From Devosia sp. 67-54 (GTDB taxonomy: Bacteria > Pseudomonadota > Alphaproteobacteria > Rhizobiales > Devosiaceae): a DNA stretch of 64,000 nt. The first letter of the stretch is position 1. Each line of letters begins with the position of its first letter. Shown here in pieces: positions 16,407-26,140 of the stretch. The translations under genes and the position numbers were made by a program. The stretch lies in assembly GCF_001899075.1 (NCBI RefSeq), contig NZ_MKVA01000011.1, forward strand, positions 372,001-436,000, written 5' to 3'. The notes beneath the pieces are model-generated. The model was not told the origin of the DNA, searched no databases, and saw only the letters and a program-made list of their open reading frames with translations.

Positions 16407-18618
16407 ATGGAAACCACCATTCTCTCACGCGAAGAGTATCTGAGTCGGCTTTCTAAGCTTCAGCTCGTGCCCAATTGGGGCAATCAGACTGGTTTGCAGT
16501 TCGAGGTGCAGGGGAATGCGGGGGTAAACTACTACTCCGCGCAGTATTCAACGCTTACGGGCGTATCGACCGATCAAGGTTTGACGCTGCAGTACACCGT
16601 TGGTGGCCTAAGCGCAGAAACTGAGATCTCCAACAGCGGCAATATTAAACAAGGCGGTACGTTCGAAACGCTCGGTGGATTGGAGTTCGAGGTCAACGGC
16701 GTCGTTGCCGGCTCGGAGCGCGGACAATTGGCGTATGGAGTAGGACGTCAAATTGGACCGTCGTTCCTTAACGTCTCTGTATCAGCTCTTGTCACGTCGC
16801 AAGGAAGCGAGACAGGCAACTATGATCGGCGCGCCTTCATTGACGAGGATGGCGTGATCCACATCAACGCGTTTAATTACAACACGCCGCTTGGCACGAC
16901 GATAACAAGCACAACTATCACGCCTGGTCTCAATGGAACTGCGACGCTCAGGACCTATGATCCTCAGCCATACATGCCATCTCAGTATAACCTACTGATG
17001 GGTGGTGACGGGGGAACCAATTCACAAGACATCTTTAGCGTCAATGCGCATTGCTTTGTTGCTGGCACACCTGTCTTGTTAGCGAACGGCCTGAGCAAGG
17101 CGATCGAAGAGATTGCGCCCAACGACCTTGTGGCTGCCTTCGATGAACGCACGGCCATCCTTGGCGCCCTTGGCGGCGGAAGAGTCGTTAGCGTGTTTCG
17201 GGGAATTACCGATACCTTGATACAACTCAACAATGGCCTGGTCGTTACGCCAGGACATCATTTTGTGGCCTCGGATGGAGGATTTCGGACGATCGAGAAC
17301 ATTCTCAAAGCAGGCGGCTTGATCGTGGCGGCGAACGGCGAGCTTTCGAAGGTTGAGGGGGAGTACGTCCGATATTCCGAAGCCACCGCGTCACTCTTTG
17401 AAGAAGCCGAAGGATACGCGCTGCCGGTCGAAGGAAGTGCGGCGCTGGCCCCGGAATATCGAAAGGGCTGGCGGACCTATAATTTCGAGGTTGAGGGGCT
17501 TCCACACCTACGTGGCCGGCGGCGCGCGAGTGCACAATACGTCGTACTTCACCGCGAGTGGCAAGGACATTCCTGTTGGGACGATCATACAAGGTAAAGA
17601 TGGCTATACGTGGGTAATGAACCCCGACGGCTCGATGACAAATAACGTGGGGTATACCACCCGAACCGCTGGGCAACCTCTATATATTTCTGCCGCGGCC
17701 GCCAGTATTCAAGAACGGCGCGACATCAGTCCGTCTGAGCAGTACAACATGGCATCAGAAGGTGCCTTCGCCCATGCGCAGATTACGGGGGACGGCCCTC
17801 CGGTCAAACTGGCATCGGGAAAGGTCGTCAATGCTGGCACCGTGTTCACGACCGGCGATGGCTATCGATTCATCGTCAACGACAATGGCTCGGTGACCGA
17901 TCTCGATACCGGCCACACGTCTGGCAATGGGACGACGCACTATGATCCCGACACCAATACGTGGGTGACCGTTGGGAGCGGTGGCAGCTCAACCGGATCG
18001 AGCGGCAGTTCAACGTCCAGCGGCAGCAGCAGCCCCAGCCAATCGGGCGCCAGCTCAACGCATGACGCTCTCATGGCGCAGCAGACGGACGGCTATCGAA
18101 CGGATCAGAATGGTGACGTTGTGATAGCAATGAACGGCGAGCCGGCGCGTTCAAATCCCATGCTGAATCAATGGGGAATGCTCAATCCAGTGGTTCTCGA
18201 TCTAGACGGCAACGGGATTTCGCTTACGGAGCAGAGCAGCTCGAACGTGTTCATGGACACGGCCGGCGACGGCAAGCAGCACCGGACGGCCTGGGCGGGC
18301 GCGGGCGACGGGGTGCTGGTGCGCGACGACGGCAATGATGGCATCATCTCGCGCCGGAACGAGATCGACTTCACGGCCTGGGACCCGACCGCCAAATCGG
18401 ACATGCAGGCGCTGCGGGACATCTTCGACACCAACCACAACAATCAGCTGGATTCCGGCGACGACGATTGGTCGCTGTTCAAGGTGATGGTGACCAATGC
18501 CGACGGCACCAATGCGAACTGGTGTACCTTCTTGGTTCGCTACCGGGCCTCATGTTCGACTGCTGCCTTGAGACTGGCGGAAGGGCGCTGGACCATGCGC
18601 GTCCTATTTGCGTTTTGA
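16407..18618 (+). pseudogene. Hint-domain calcium-binding exoprotein, frameshifted and 3' truncated
   Basis: Starting at ATG 16407 (AGAGGA upstream), about 200 residues of beta-rich sequence lead into a Hint domain: HCFVAGTPVLLANGLSKAIE, then VVTPGHHFVA, then TYNFEVEG. The last Hint strand, FHTYVAGGARVHNTS, is in the next frame; the GGGG run at 17495-17498 carries one extra G. Beyond it are two similar units (GTIIQGKDGYTWVMNPDGS and GTVFTTGDGYRFIVNDNGS), a Ser/Gly linker and a calcium-binding region (LDLDGNGISL, DTNHNNQLDSGDDDW). The frame becomes nonsense near 18520, so the C-terminal part is missing. The family is autoprocessing or autolytic exported proteins. Confidence 0.72.
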
Positions 18619-18851
18619 TGTTGCTGCTCGGATGTGTCGTCAGTATCGGGCGCCGACACTTATGTCGTCACCAAGGATTTCGAATACAGCAATGACAGGT
18701 TCCTCGGCGATGGTGGAAAGCCGATAGCCTGTATTATCACCCTTCTGGCACTGATGAAGAACGCCACGGAGACGGTGAATTTCCAGCTAATGGCATTCAG
18801 CAATACGGTTGGGATGGTTTCGGCCGGGGCGGGGTCAAGAAAGCAGAATAA
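18595..18851 (+). pseudogene. small exported protein or lipoprotein, broken by several frameshifts
   Basis: GGAAGG precedes ATG 18595. Joining frames gives MRVLFAF, LMLLLGCVVSI (a lipobox-like or signal segment), GADTYVVTKDFEYSNDRFL and then YYHPSGTDEERHGDGEFPAN, before GIQQYGWDGFGRGGVKKAE and TAA at 18849. Three single-base shifts in about 150 bases are required. The individual pieces look protein-like, and the reconstruction is inference. The product is unknown. Confidence 0.4.
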
Positions 18852-18929
18852 CCGGACCCCTGAGTCTCAAGTCACGATCCGTAAACACTGGGCTCCGCGA
18901 AGGCATCGGTGACGACGTGCCCCGTATCG

Positions 18930-19655
18930 TCAGCCAATAGGCGGCAAAAACAGGCCCGACCCCGCCAGCCACGAATGCGGCATCGTGGCGAAGGCCTGGG
19001 CGTATTGGGTGCCGCGCATGCACCCGCGCAGGCGATAAAGCGCGCTGTAGTAGTCGATGTAGGGGAACGAACTCAGTCCACGCGCCAGCTCGTATTTGAG
19101 CGCCGCGTCCCGCCACGGCTCGAATCCCGGCGTCACGTCCACCAGAAAGGCGGGATTGAAGTTCTCGTCGTCTTCCCAGTTCTCGCCGAACAGCAGCATT
19201 TGCGGGCCGTGGGCCGGGAGGCCCAGGTCGAGCGTGGGCAGCGACGCGAAAAATACCGCGTTGCGGACCACTTCGGACGCGGCGCGATGATCCTTGTGCC
19301 AGGAGCCATGCCAATGAGTGATCACGATCTCGGGCCGCGTTTCGCGAATGATCCTGGCCACCGCCTGCGCCGTCGCGTCATCGCTGGGCAGGAAGGCGTC
19401 AGGTTGGTCGAGCGTGCGCCAGGCGATGCCGAGCCGTTCGGCAGCCAGACTGGCCTCCTGCTTCTTCTGGGCCGCGTAGAGTTGCGTGGAGAGGCACCGG
19501 TGCCCCTGCTCGCCCATCGTCAGATGCAGGAACGTGACGGTCACCCCCTTGCTCGCGGCGACGAAGGCCAGCGGGCCGGCAATGACCTCGGCGTCGAAGG
19601 CATGCGCGCCGACGACGAGGATGGATTTGGCGCCGTAGAGCTGTTGCTCGATCAT
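18930..19655 (-). CDS. PIG-L/LmbE-family N-deacetylase
   Basis: The 241-residue protein has the PIG-L fold: LVVGAHAFDAEV near residue 13 in place of the usual AHPDDE zinc motif, then TFLHLTMGEQGHR and the second metal site THWHGSWHKDHRAA near residue 128. The first histidine and one acidic position of the metal site remain, so activity is plausible, but the motif is a variant. Its ATG overlaps the stop of the permease gene (ATGA). As the last gene of a sugar importer operon, it probably deacetylates an imported N-acetylated sugar. Confidence 0.85.
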   Translation of the reverse strand: MIEQQLYGAKSILVVGAHAFDAEVIAGPLAFVAASKGVTVTFLHLTMGEQGHRCLSTQLYAAQKKQEASLAAERLGIAWRTLDQPDAFLPSDDATAQAVARIIRETRPEIVITHWHGSWHKDHRAASEVVRNAVFFASLPTLDLGLPAHGPQMLLFGENWEDDENFNPAFLVDVTPGFEPWRDAALKYELARGLSSFPYIDYYSALYRLRGCMRGTQYAQAFATMPHSWLAGSGLFLPPIG

Positions 19656-20482
19656 TTGACCGCTCCGGTCGTGCCGATGCCCTCGCGGATTTGTCGTGCC
19701 ATGAGCAGATACATGGCAAGCACCGGCGCCAGCGAAATGGCAAGAGAGGCGAAGATGCTGCCCCAATCGGTGCGGAACTGCCCGATGAAGCTGGCGATGG
19801 TCAGTGGGATGGTCTTGTTCTCGTCCGAGAAGATGAAGATGAGGGGAAAGAAGAAGTCGTTCCAGACGGCAATCGCTGTGAAGATCGCGACGATCGCCGC
19901 TGCCGGCCACACCATGGGCAGGATGACCTGGAACAGGATTCGCACCTCGCCGGCCCCGTCGATCCGTGCCGCCTCTTCCAACTCGCGTGGCAGGGTGCGC
20001 ATGAAATTGGCGAAGATGAAGACGGCGAACGGGATGCGGATGGCGATGTAGACGAGGATGAGGCCAAACAGGCTGTCGATGAGGCCGAACGCCTTGACCA
20101 GGTTGAACAGCTCGACCGAGGCGAGGCGAATGGGCAGCATGATGCCGGCGAGGAACAGCAGCAGCATCCACGGCCCCCATTTCAAGTCGTAGCGGCTGAG
20201 CGGATAGGCTGCCATGGCCGACACCAGGACAGTTGCGACCACGGCGCACACGGTGACGACGAGACTGTTGATCAGGCCGCGCCCTAGATTGAGCGCGGTC
20301 CAGGCGGTGATGAAGTTGTCCGGCCCCCAGCGTGCGGGCAGCCCGAGCGGATCGGCGTAGATTTCGGCCGTCGACTTGAAGCACGACACCACCAGGGCAT
20401 AGAGCGGCAGCCCGACGGCGATCGCCCACAGCAGCAGCACGACCCAGCCCGGCAGCGTCTTGAGAAAGGCGGCGAGCTTCAT
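19652..20482 (-). CDS. sugar ABC transporter permease (MalG/UgpE type)
   Basis: The 276-residue membrane protein has six predicted segments and the EAA loop ELEEAARIDGAGEVRILFQV (about residues 178-198), followed by ILPMVWPA. Length and layout are standard for the second permease of CUT1 sugar importers. Its ATG overlaps the stop of the first permease gene and its stop overlaps the PIG-L start. No ATPase gene is present nearby, so a shared ATPase encoded elsewhere must serve this importer. Confidence 0.92.
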   Translation of the reverse strand: MKLAAFLKTLPGWVVLLLWAIAVGLPLYALVVSCFKSTAEIYADPLGLPARWGPDNFITAWTALNLGRGLINSLVVTVCAVVATVLVSAMAAYPLSRYDLKWGPWMLLLFLAGIMLPIRLASVELFNLVKAFGLIDSLFGLILVYIAIRIPFAVFIFANFMRTLPRELEEAARIDGAGEVRILFQVILPMVWPAAAIVAIFTAIAVWNDFFFPLIFIFSDENKTIPLTIASFIGQFRTDWGSIFASLAISLAPVLAMYLLMARQIREGIGTTGAVK

Positions 20483-21405
20483 GGCTGCACCGTGGCGCGG
20501 TCGAACATGCGCAGCAGGAACAGCGTTCCCGCCGTGACGATGACGAAAAGCGTCGTGCCCAGCGCCAGCGCCAGGCCGATGTCGGTGATGCCGGTGCCGC
20601 CGACCGACCCGAAGGCGAGCCGGTAGAAATAGGTCACCAGCGTATCGGTGGCGTAGTTCGGATCGCCCTGCACGCCCTCCATGACATAGACGATGTCGAA
20701 CTGGTTGAAGCTGTTGATGAAGGTCAGGGTGGTCACGGCGCTGATCGAGGGCACCATCAGCGGCAGCGCGATGGACCACAGGATGCGTGCGGTGTTGGCG
20801 CCATCGATGCGCGCCGCCTCGAACACCTCGGTCGAGATCTGGCGGAAGGCGGCGGCGAACACCAGCACCGGCAATCCCATCCAGTTCCAGGCATCGATCG
20901 CCATCAGCACCCACAGGGCAAAGGTGGAATCCGACAAGACGGTCAGCCGCCCCTCATGCAGGCCGGCGGAATTGAGCATCCATTCCACCAGGCCGTTGGG
21001 GGCCAGCAGCAGCCGCCAGAGCACCCCGACGATGACGGGGCTCAATACCGCGGGGAAGAAATAGACCGACTGCAGGAACATGCCGAATTTACGGCGCCAG
21101 AACAGAAGGTAGGCAAACAGCAACCCAACGACGTTCTGGAACAGCATGATCCCGAAGAACCAGGCGACGTTGTGCCAGAAGGCACCATAGAAGCGCGGCG
21201 CGTTCGGAAACACGAACAGCCGCGAGAAATTGCCGAAGCCGATGAACTCCAGATGGCGCAGCGCCCGCCAGTGAAAGAAGCTGCCCCATAGCGAAATCGC
21301 CAGTGGGTAGAGAACGAATACGCCATAGATGGCAAGGGCAGGCAGGATGAAGCCGATTGCCATCAGGTGCATCCTGCGGCGCTGTGCGCCCTGTCCTCCA
21401 GCCAT
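20479..21405 (-). CDS. sugar ABC transporter permease (MalF/UgpA type)
   Basis: The 308-residue protein has six membrane segments and the EAA loop VFEAARIDGANTARILWSIA (about residues 210-229), then LPLMVPSISAV. I place the start at ATG 21405, preceded by GGAGGGGCAGGAG; upstream in-frame codons are not membrane-protein-like. It forms the inner-membrane channel with the next gene downstream. The 80 bases between it and the binding-protein gene contain no other feature. Confidence 0.92.
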   Translation of the reverse strand: MAGGQGAQRRRMHLMAIGFILPALAIYGVFVLYPLAISLWGSFFHWRALRHLEFIGFGNFSRLFVFPNAPRFYGAFWHNVAWFFGIMLFQNVVGLLFAYLLFWRRKFGMFLQSVYFFPAVLSPVIVGVLWRLLLAPNGLVEWMLNSAGLHEGRLTVLSDSTFALWVLMAIDAWNWMGLPVLVFAAAFRQISTEVFEAARIDGANTARILWSIALPLMVPSISAVTTLTFINSFNQFDIVYVMEGVQGDPNYATDTLVTYFYRLAFGSVGGTGITDIGLALALGTTLFVIVTAGTLFLLRMFDRATVQP

Positions 21406-21487
21406 CTCCTGCCCCTCCTGTTGCCCCCGGTCGCGGTCCCGCGCCGGTGGAAGGCGGGCCGCAGCGCCTGGCCGCGGCCCGCCATCC

Positions 21488-22753
21488 TCATGCGCCTTCA
21501 GGCTTGAACCAGGTGCTGACACCCGCATCAATGTCCTCGGCGAGTTTCTGCGCCGTCATCTTGCCTGTCACCATGTCGATGATCTCGGACTGGATGATTG
21601 ACGAGGCCGTCGGCTGCTGCCAGCGGTAGCCGACCAGCGTCAGGTAGGGCGTCGAGTTCTGCTGCATGGCGATCATTGCCGACAGCACGGGATCGGTCGA
21701 CTTGATCTCGGGGCGGGCGGCCGGCCAGCCGACGGAATCGGCAAACAGCTGCGCAAACTCCAGCGACGCCATCCAGTTGAGCACCTTGAGCGCAGCATCC
21801 TTTTTCTGGCTGGTCTGAACCAGGCCATAGGAGCCGTCACAGAAAGCAGAGACGACGGGCTTGTCCGTCGCCGTGTCGCCTGGGAACGGAAATACCGAGA
21901 ACTTTAGATCGGCGTTCTGCGCCCGGAAGCTGCCGTTCTCGAACGAGCCGCCGAGGAACATCGCCGCCTTGCCGTTGACGAAGAGCTGCGTTGCTGCCGT
22001 GTAGTCGACACCGGCAAAACCGTCCTCGTAGTAGGGCAGCATGTCCTGGAAGCGCTGCAGCGCCGCAACGAAGCGCGGGTCGGTGAACTTGGCCTTGCCC
22101 GACATCATCTCGTCGTAGAAGCCGGCGCCATACACCGACGGGCCCAACACGCCAACGCCGAGTTCGAGCTCCCAGCCGGAACCATTGGCGCCGCCGGTGG
22201 CGATGGGAATGATGCCGGCGCCCTTGAGCTTTTTGCAGGTGTCGATGAGTTCGGCATAGGTGGTCGGCACCTTGGCGCCGACCTTGTCGAACAGCTCGGT
22301 GTTGTAGAAGACGCACAGAATCGGAATGGAATAGGGGACGCCATAGAACTTCCCGTCCGACTTGGCCAGGGCGCCGCCCGATGCCGCTTGCGGCATCGTC
22401 GCGATCTCTTTGACCGTATCGTTGAGTGGATCGAGGTAACCAGCTTCGACCAATGGCTGCAACTCGCCATAGGCCTTGAGTTGGGCGATGTCCGGCCCCT
22501 TGCCGCCGCGCAGAGCGGTGGACAGACGGTTCTGGTAGTCGGCGTCCGCGGTGAACTGCAGATCGACCTTCACGTCCGGCGTCTTGGCCTCGAACACATC
22601 GAACATCTTGCGCATCGCCGCCTGGTCGTCGGTCCGCCAGCTCCACAGCGTGACCGTATCGGCAGCATAGGCCGGGCGCGTGAGCGCGGTGCCGGCCGCG
22701 ATCGCCAGCGCGGAAGCGCCGGCGCCCTGGATGAACGTTCTCCTCGTCGTCAT
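21488..22753 (-). CDS. sugar ABC transporter substrate-binding protein
   Basis: The 421-residue protein starts with TTRRTFIQGAGASALAIAAG, a twin-arginine-like signal, cleaved near AYAADT. The mature part (VTLWSWRTDDQAAMRKMFDV and later LSTALRGGKGPDIAQL) is typical of family-1 sugar-binding proteins. ATG 22753 is chosen because GGAGAGA lies upstream; a GTG four codons earlier is possible. It delivers ligand to the two permeases encoded next. The PIG-L gene in the unit suggests an amino-sugar or N-acetylated ligand. Confidence 0.9.
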   Translation of the reverse strand: MTTRRTFIQGAGASALAIAAGTALTRPAYAADTVTLWSWRTDDQAAMRKMFDVFEAKTPDVKVDLQFTADADYQNRLSTALRGGKGPDIAQLKAYGELQPLVEAGYLDPLNDTVKEIATMPQAASGGALAKSDGKFYGVPYSIPILCVFYNTELFDKVGAKVPTTYAELIDTCKKLKGAGIIPIATGGANGSGWELELGVGVLGPSVYGAGFYDEMMSGKAKFTDPRFVAALQRFQDMLPYYEDGFAGVDYTAATQLFVNGKAAMFLGGSFENGSFRAQNADLKFSVFPFPGDTATDKPVVSAFCDGSYGLVQTSQKKDAALKVLNWMASLEFAQLFADSVGWPAARPEIKSTDPVLSAMIAMQQNSTPYLTLVGYRWQQPTASSIIQSEIIDMVTGKMTAQKLAEDIDAGVSTWFKPEGA

Positions 22754-22864
22754 TTCTCTCTCCACTTCAGTTGTGTGCTTCGGCCTTACGTGCCTCGCGA
22801 AGCCTGAGGTAAGTCCCCAGCGGTCGGTATCGGGAAATGGCAGTGATCGTTGGCCATCGGGGAT

Positions 22865-23599
22865 CTAGCTGTAGAGCACCGAGCGGATCTCGTAGCGATC
22901 CGCTCGCATGGTCGAGACGGTGAATTCGAATGGTCCCTTGTCATCGAGCGTCACGCGCTCGACGGCGAAGGCCGGGGTGCCGGCGGGTTGGCCGAGCAGC
23001 GCGGCGTCCTCCGCGCCGATCATTCCCACGCGATAGACCTCGCGCGCTTCCCGCGGCACGAGGCCAAACCTCGCGCGCAGCGTCTCGTAGAGCGAGCCGT
23101 CGGCAACCCAGCCGAGCAGGTCCGGAAAGCGGGGCGAGGGCAGATGGGCGGTCTGGATGCCGATCGGCGCGTCGTTGCCCAGGCGCAGCCGGCGCATGCG
23201 GGTCACCGGGCTCCCGACGTCAATCTCGAGCGCGGCGGCGACCTCCGTTGTGGCGGCGGATGTATCGGCGGAGAGCAAACGCGACCCGACGGCGAGCCCA
23301 AGGGTTGCCATCTCCTCGGTGAAACTGGTGAGGCCACGGGCGCCGGCGACCATCGTGGCGCTACGCACGAAGGTGCCGCGGCCCTGTTCCCGACGAACCA
23401 GACCTGCTTCCTCAAGCTTGCGCAGGGCATGGCGCACCGTAATGCGCGAAATGCCGAGCACGGCGCTCAGGCGGTCTTCGTTGGGGACTTGGGTGCCTAC
23501 CGGCCACTCGCCGCTCTCAATCGATGCCCGCAACGATTGCTCGGTCTGCCTCCAAAGCGGCTCCGGGCGGCGGCGATCGGGCCTGACGAGGTCGGCCAC
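22865..23599 (-). CDS. GntR/UTRA (HutC-type) transcriptional regulator
   Basis: The 244-residue regulator has a GntR winged helix (residues about 12-78: LRASIESGEWPVGTQVPNED, ISRITVRHALRKLEEAGLV, GRGTFV) and a UTRA ligand domain (about 92-238). It lies 111 bases upstream of the sugar importer genes on the same strand and is the likely repressor of that unit. A palindromic candidate operator sits about 135 bases ahead of its start, consistent with autoregulation. Confidence 0.9.
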   Translation of the reverse strand: MADLVRPDRRRPEPLWRQTEQSLRASIESGEWPVGTQVPNEDRLSAVLGISRITVRHALRKLEEAGLVRREQGRGTFVRSATMVAGARGLTSFTEEMATLGLAVGSRLLSADTSAATTEVAAALEIDVGSPVTRMRRLRLGNDAPIGIQTAHLPSPRFPDLLGWVADGSLYETLRARFGLVPREAREVYRVGMIGAEDAALLGQPAGTPAFAVERVTLDDKGPFEFTVSTMRADRYEIRSVLYS

Positions 23600-23732
23600 G
23601 TCTGCTGCCTAGCGGCCCGTGCTGGTTCTACCGAACCAGCGCCGCCAACGCGTCCGCACACCGAAGGCTGCTGACGTCCGTGTGGGCAAAACCATTGTCC
23701 CAACGCTCCAACTGAACAATCACAACGTTCTT

Positions 23733-23758
23733 ACGATATGACGTTATAACGATATGAC
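23733..23758. promoter_or_regulatory. candidate GntR/UTRA operator
   Basis: The decamer ACGATATGAC occurs twice, 16 bases apart (23733 and 23749). Between and across the copies lies the perfect palindrome CGTTATAACG (23742-23751), extendable to ATAT on both sides. It is an AT-rich island in GC-rich DNA upstream of the GntR gene. Confidence 0.5.
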
Positions 23759-23814
23759 ATCTGGTGTAAATGCCGAATGATGAATCCGTGGTGGTGCCCG
23801 CCTAAATGGCCGAA

Positions 23815-23865
23815 TGCGGCCGACCCGGGGCGTTTGACTGCCCGGGAGGAGGTGGGTCGGCCGCA
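23815..23865. repeat. 12-base perfect inverted repeat
   Basis: TGCGGCCGACCC at 23815-23826 pairs perfectly with GGGTCGGCCGCA at 23854-23865, with a second smaller stem possible inside. It could be a terminator or cruciform without a U-tract. The remaining bases up to 24176 hold no gene that I can support. Confidence 0.45.
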
Positions 23866-24176
23866 CCATGGGATGTCTCGGGTGACCGACGCGATGCAGG
23901 GCCATGCGGGGCGAACCGCATCTGACCTCCATGATGTGTCGCGGAGAGCCAAGAGTGTCATCGACGGAGGCCGGCTACCGCGTGTCCGAGCGAAGCCGAG
24001 CCCTTTGGTCTGCCTTTCTGCGCGACCTCATCTTCCCAGCGAGAACGGCATCAAGGTGATCGGCGAACCTTGAGTCGATCGAAAGCGCAACACCGGACCG
24101 AGCGGCGAGACTGGAAGGTAACGGACGCAAAGGGCCGGCATCCCCCGCGTTGGCGGCCGCTGCCGCTGCTGATCCG

Positions 24177-24743
24177 CTATTCGGGAGAGCCGGGGAGCAG
24201 TGCCTGCCATCGCAAGGTGGTTTCGGCCAGCGGCCAGAGTGCCGATACGCTGCGGACGAACGCGGCGGCGTCGGGGGCGGATGGGGGCAGTTGCACCCAG
24301 AGCAGAACATGGCCGTCGCCGGTGCGCAGCGCTGCGCCATCATCGCCGAACCTTGCATGGAACGGCGGCAGGGAGTCCCAATGCATCGGCAGCCGCGCCT
24401 GCTCCACGAGCGGCAGCGCCCGCGGCGCGGCGAACAGCCGCCGGTACCACGAAGTTCTGGCCGTCAGCGGCTTGCTCAGCAGCGTTGCCGCGCCGAACTG
24501 GGCGAGGGCGTCGATGACGCGCTGCAGCAGGCCGTCGGCGGCCTCGTCCCACGCCGCGTCAGTGTCGCCGAACAGCGTGAACCCGGCCGCCGCGAAACAG
24601 GCATCGTGGTTGACCGGCGCCGGCCAGATCGCCAGCAGCCGTCCGTCCGGCGCCAGCGCCGCGGCGTCCTCGGCGGGAACGCGCGACCAGTGGATTTCGA
24701 ACGGCAAGCGGGGGTCGGACGACATGATGGCGGAGATAGCCAT
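24177..24743 (-). CDS. hypothetical protein
   Basis: The 188-residue product is soluble, tryptophan- and alanine-rich (FEIHWSRVPAEDAAALAPDG, LFGDTDAAWDEAADGLLQRV), with no signal or membrane segment. Codon bias matches the host chromosome, which supports coding. ATG 24743 is used; ATG 24725 (MSSDPRLPF) is equally possible because neither has a good ribosome site. It is divergent from the MFS gene with a gap of about 50 bases. I do not recognise the family. Confidence 0.55.
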   Translation of the reverse strand: MAISAIMSSDPRLPFEIHWSRVPAEDAAALAPDGRLLAIWPAPVNHDACFAAAGFTLFGDTDAAWDEAADGLLQRVIDALAQFGAATLLSKPLTARTSWYRRLFAAPRALPLVEQARLPMHWDSLPPFHARFGDDGAALRTGDGHVLLWVQLPPSAPDAAAFVRSVSALWPLAETTLRWQALLPGSPE

Positions 24744-24796
24744 GGCCGCCGCCCCGGAGGCAAGCCCGCCGGGCGACCGGCATACGCCGCGCGGCG

Positions 24797-26140
24797 TTGA
24801 CCGCGGCCGCGCGCTGGTCCAGCTTGGCGGCCGGGCGGCCCCGGCGGCACGAGGCGGCCGCCTGCTGTCCTCCTGCCCGCCGTGCCGCGCCTGACCTGGG
24901 GGTCGTCATCATCGCTTCGTTCGGTTCGCGGCCGCCGCTTGCTCCGGTCCTGGTGGTGTGGCTGCTCGGCGTCTCCCAGATCGTCGGCTATGGAACGCTG
25001 TACTACAGCTACGCCATTCTTGCCGGCAAGGCCGCCGCCTCGCTGCACTGGCCCGAGCCGTGGCTGTTCGGCGCGTTTTCGCTCGGGCTGCTGCTGGGCG
25101 GCCTCGCCGCGCCCGAAATCGGCCGCCGCATCGACCGGCACAGCGCCGGGGCGGTGATGACGCTGGGCAGCGTCGTCGCGGCGCTGGCGCTGATCGTTGC
25201 GTCGCTGGCGCCCAATGGCCTGGTGTTCGCCGCCGCCGTGGTCGTCATGCAGGTGGCGGCGACGCTGGTGCTCTACGACGCCGCCTTCACCGCGCTGGTG
25301 CAGGCCGCGGGGGCAGGGGCGCATCAGCGCATCACCCAGCTCACGCTGATCGCCGGCTTCGCCTCGACCATCTTCTGGCCGCTGACGGCCTGGCTCACGA
25401 GCGTGCTCGACTGGCGGGCGATCTACCTCGTCTTCGCGCTCGCCAACCTTTTGCTCTGCGCGCCGCTGCACGCGCTGATCGCCCGCCGTCCGCGGCCGCC
25501 GGCGGCAGCGGGCGAGGCCGCGCGCGCTCCGGCGCCGCCGCGCGCCGACCGCTGGCTGATGTGGCTCATGACCCTCGGCTTTGCGCTCTCCGGCTTCGCG
25601 CTGTCGGGCGTCCTCGCCCAGATGGTGCCGCTGCTCACCGCCATCGGCCTTGGCGGCTCGGCGCTGTTCGTGTCGGCGCTGTTCGGCCCGGCGCAGTTCT
25701 GCATCCGCTTCGGCACCCTCTTCGCCGGCCGCAACCGCCATCCGATCGTGCCGGCGCTGGTGTCGCTCGCCGCCATCCCGGCCTCTCTGGCGCTGCTCGC
25801 CATCGGCGCGCCGGCCGTCGCGGCGGGCATCCTGTTCATCGTCGTCTTCGGCTTCGGCTCCGGCCTCAAGAGCATCGTCCAGGGCTCGCTGCCGCTGGCG
25901 CTGTTCGGCCCCGCCTCCTACGGCGCCCGGCTTGGCGTGATGGCCTCGGTGCGCCAGGTGCTGGCCTCGATCGCGCCCTTCATCCTCGCCTCCGCAATGG
26001 AGGCCATAGGGGCGCGGCCGGCCCTGTGGCTGGTCGCCGGCATCGGCCTGCTCGGTCTCGCCTGCCTCGCCGAGACGGCGCGGCGCATGCGGCGGCAGGC
26101 CGCCCGGCCGCACCCCGCATCCGGGCCGGCGGCGGGCTGA
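24797..26140 (+). CDS. MFS transporter
   Basis: The protein has twelve likely membrane segments beginning at APVLVVWLLGVSQIVGYGTLYYSYAI (about residue 50). The cytoplasmic loop APEIGRRIDRHS resembles motif A between segments 2 and 3, and a long polar loop near residue 235 separates the two halves. The reported start (TTG 24797) adds about 48 residues that do not look like transporter sequence; the true start may be an internal non-ATG codon near 24900. Substrate and direction are unknown. Confidence 0.75.
   Translation: MTAAARWSSLAAGRPRRHEAAACCPPARRAAPDLGVVIIASFGSRPPLAPVLVVWLLGVSQIVGYGTLYYSYAILAGKAAASLHWPEPWLFGAFSLGLLLGGLAAPEIGRRIDRHSAGAVMTLGSVVAALALIVASLAPNGLVFAAAVVVMQVAATLVLYDAAFTALVQAAGAGAHQRITQLTLIAGFASTIFWPLTAWLTSVLDWRAIYLVFALANLLLCAPLHALIARRPRPPAAAGEAARAPAPPRADRWLMWLMTLGFALSGFALSGVLAQMVPLLTAIGLGGSALFVSALFGPAQFCIRFGTLFAGRNRHPIVPALVSLAAIPASLALLAIGAPAVAAGILFIVVFGFGSGLKSIVQGSLPLALFGPASYGARLGVMASVRQVLASIAPFILASAMEAIGARPALWLVAGIGLLGLACLAETARRMRRQAARPHPASGPAAG

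Noticed and set aside
23815-23865. Transposon end inverted repeat
   Set aside because: Both arms are adjacent to each other and there is no transposase or target duplication; a hairpin is simpler.
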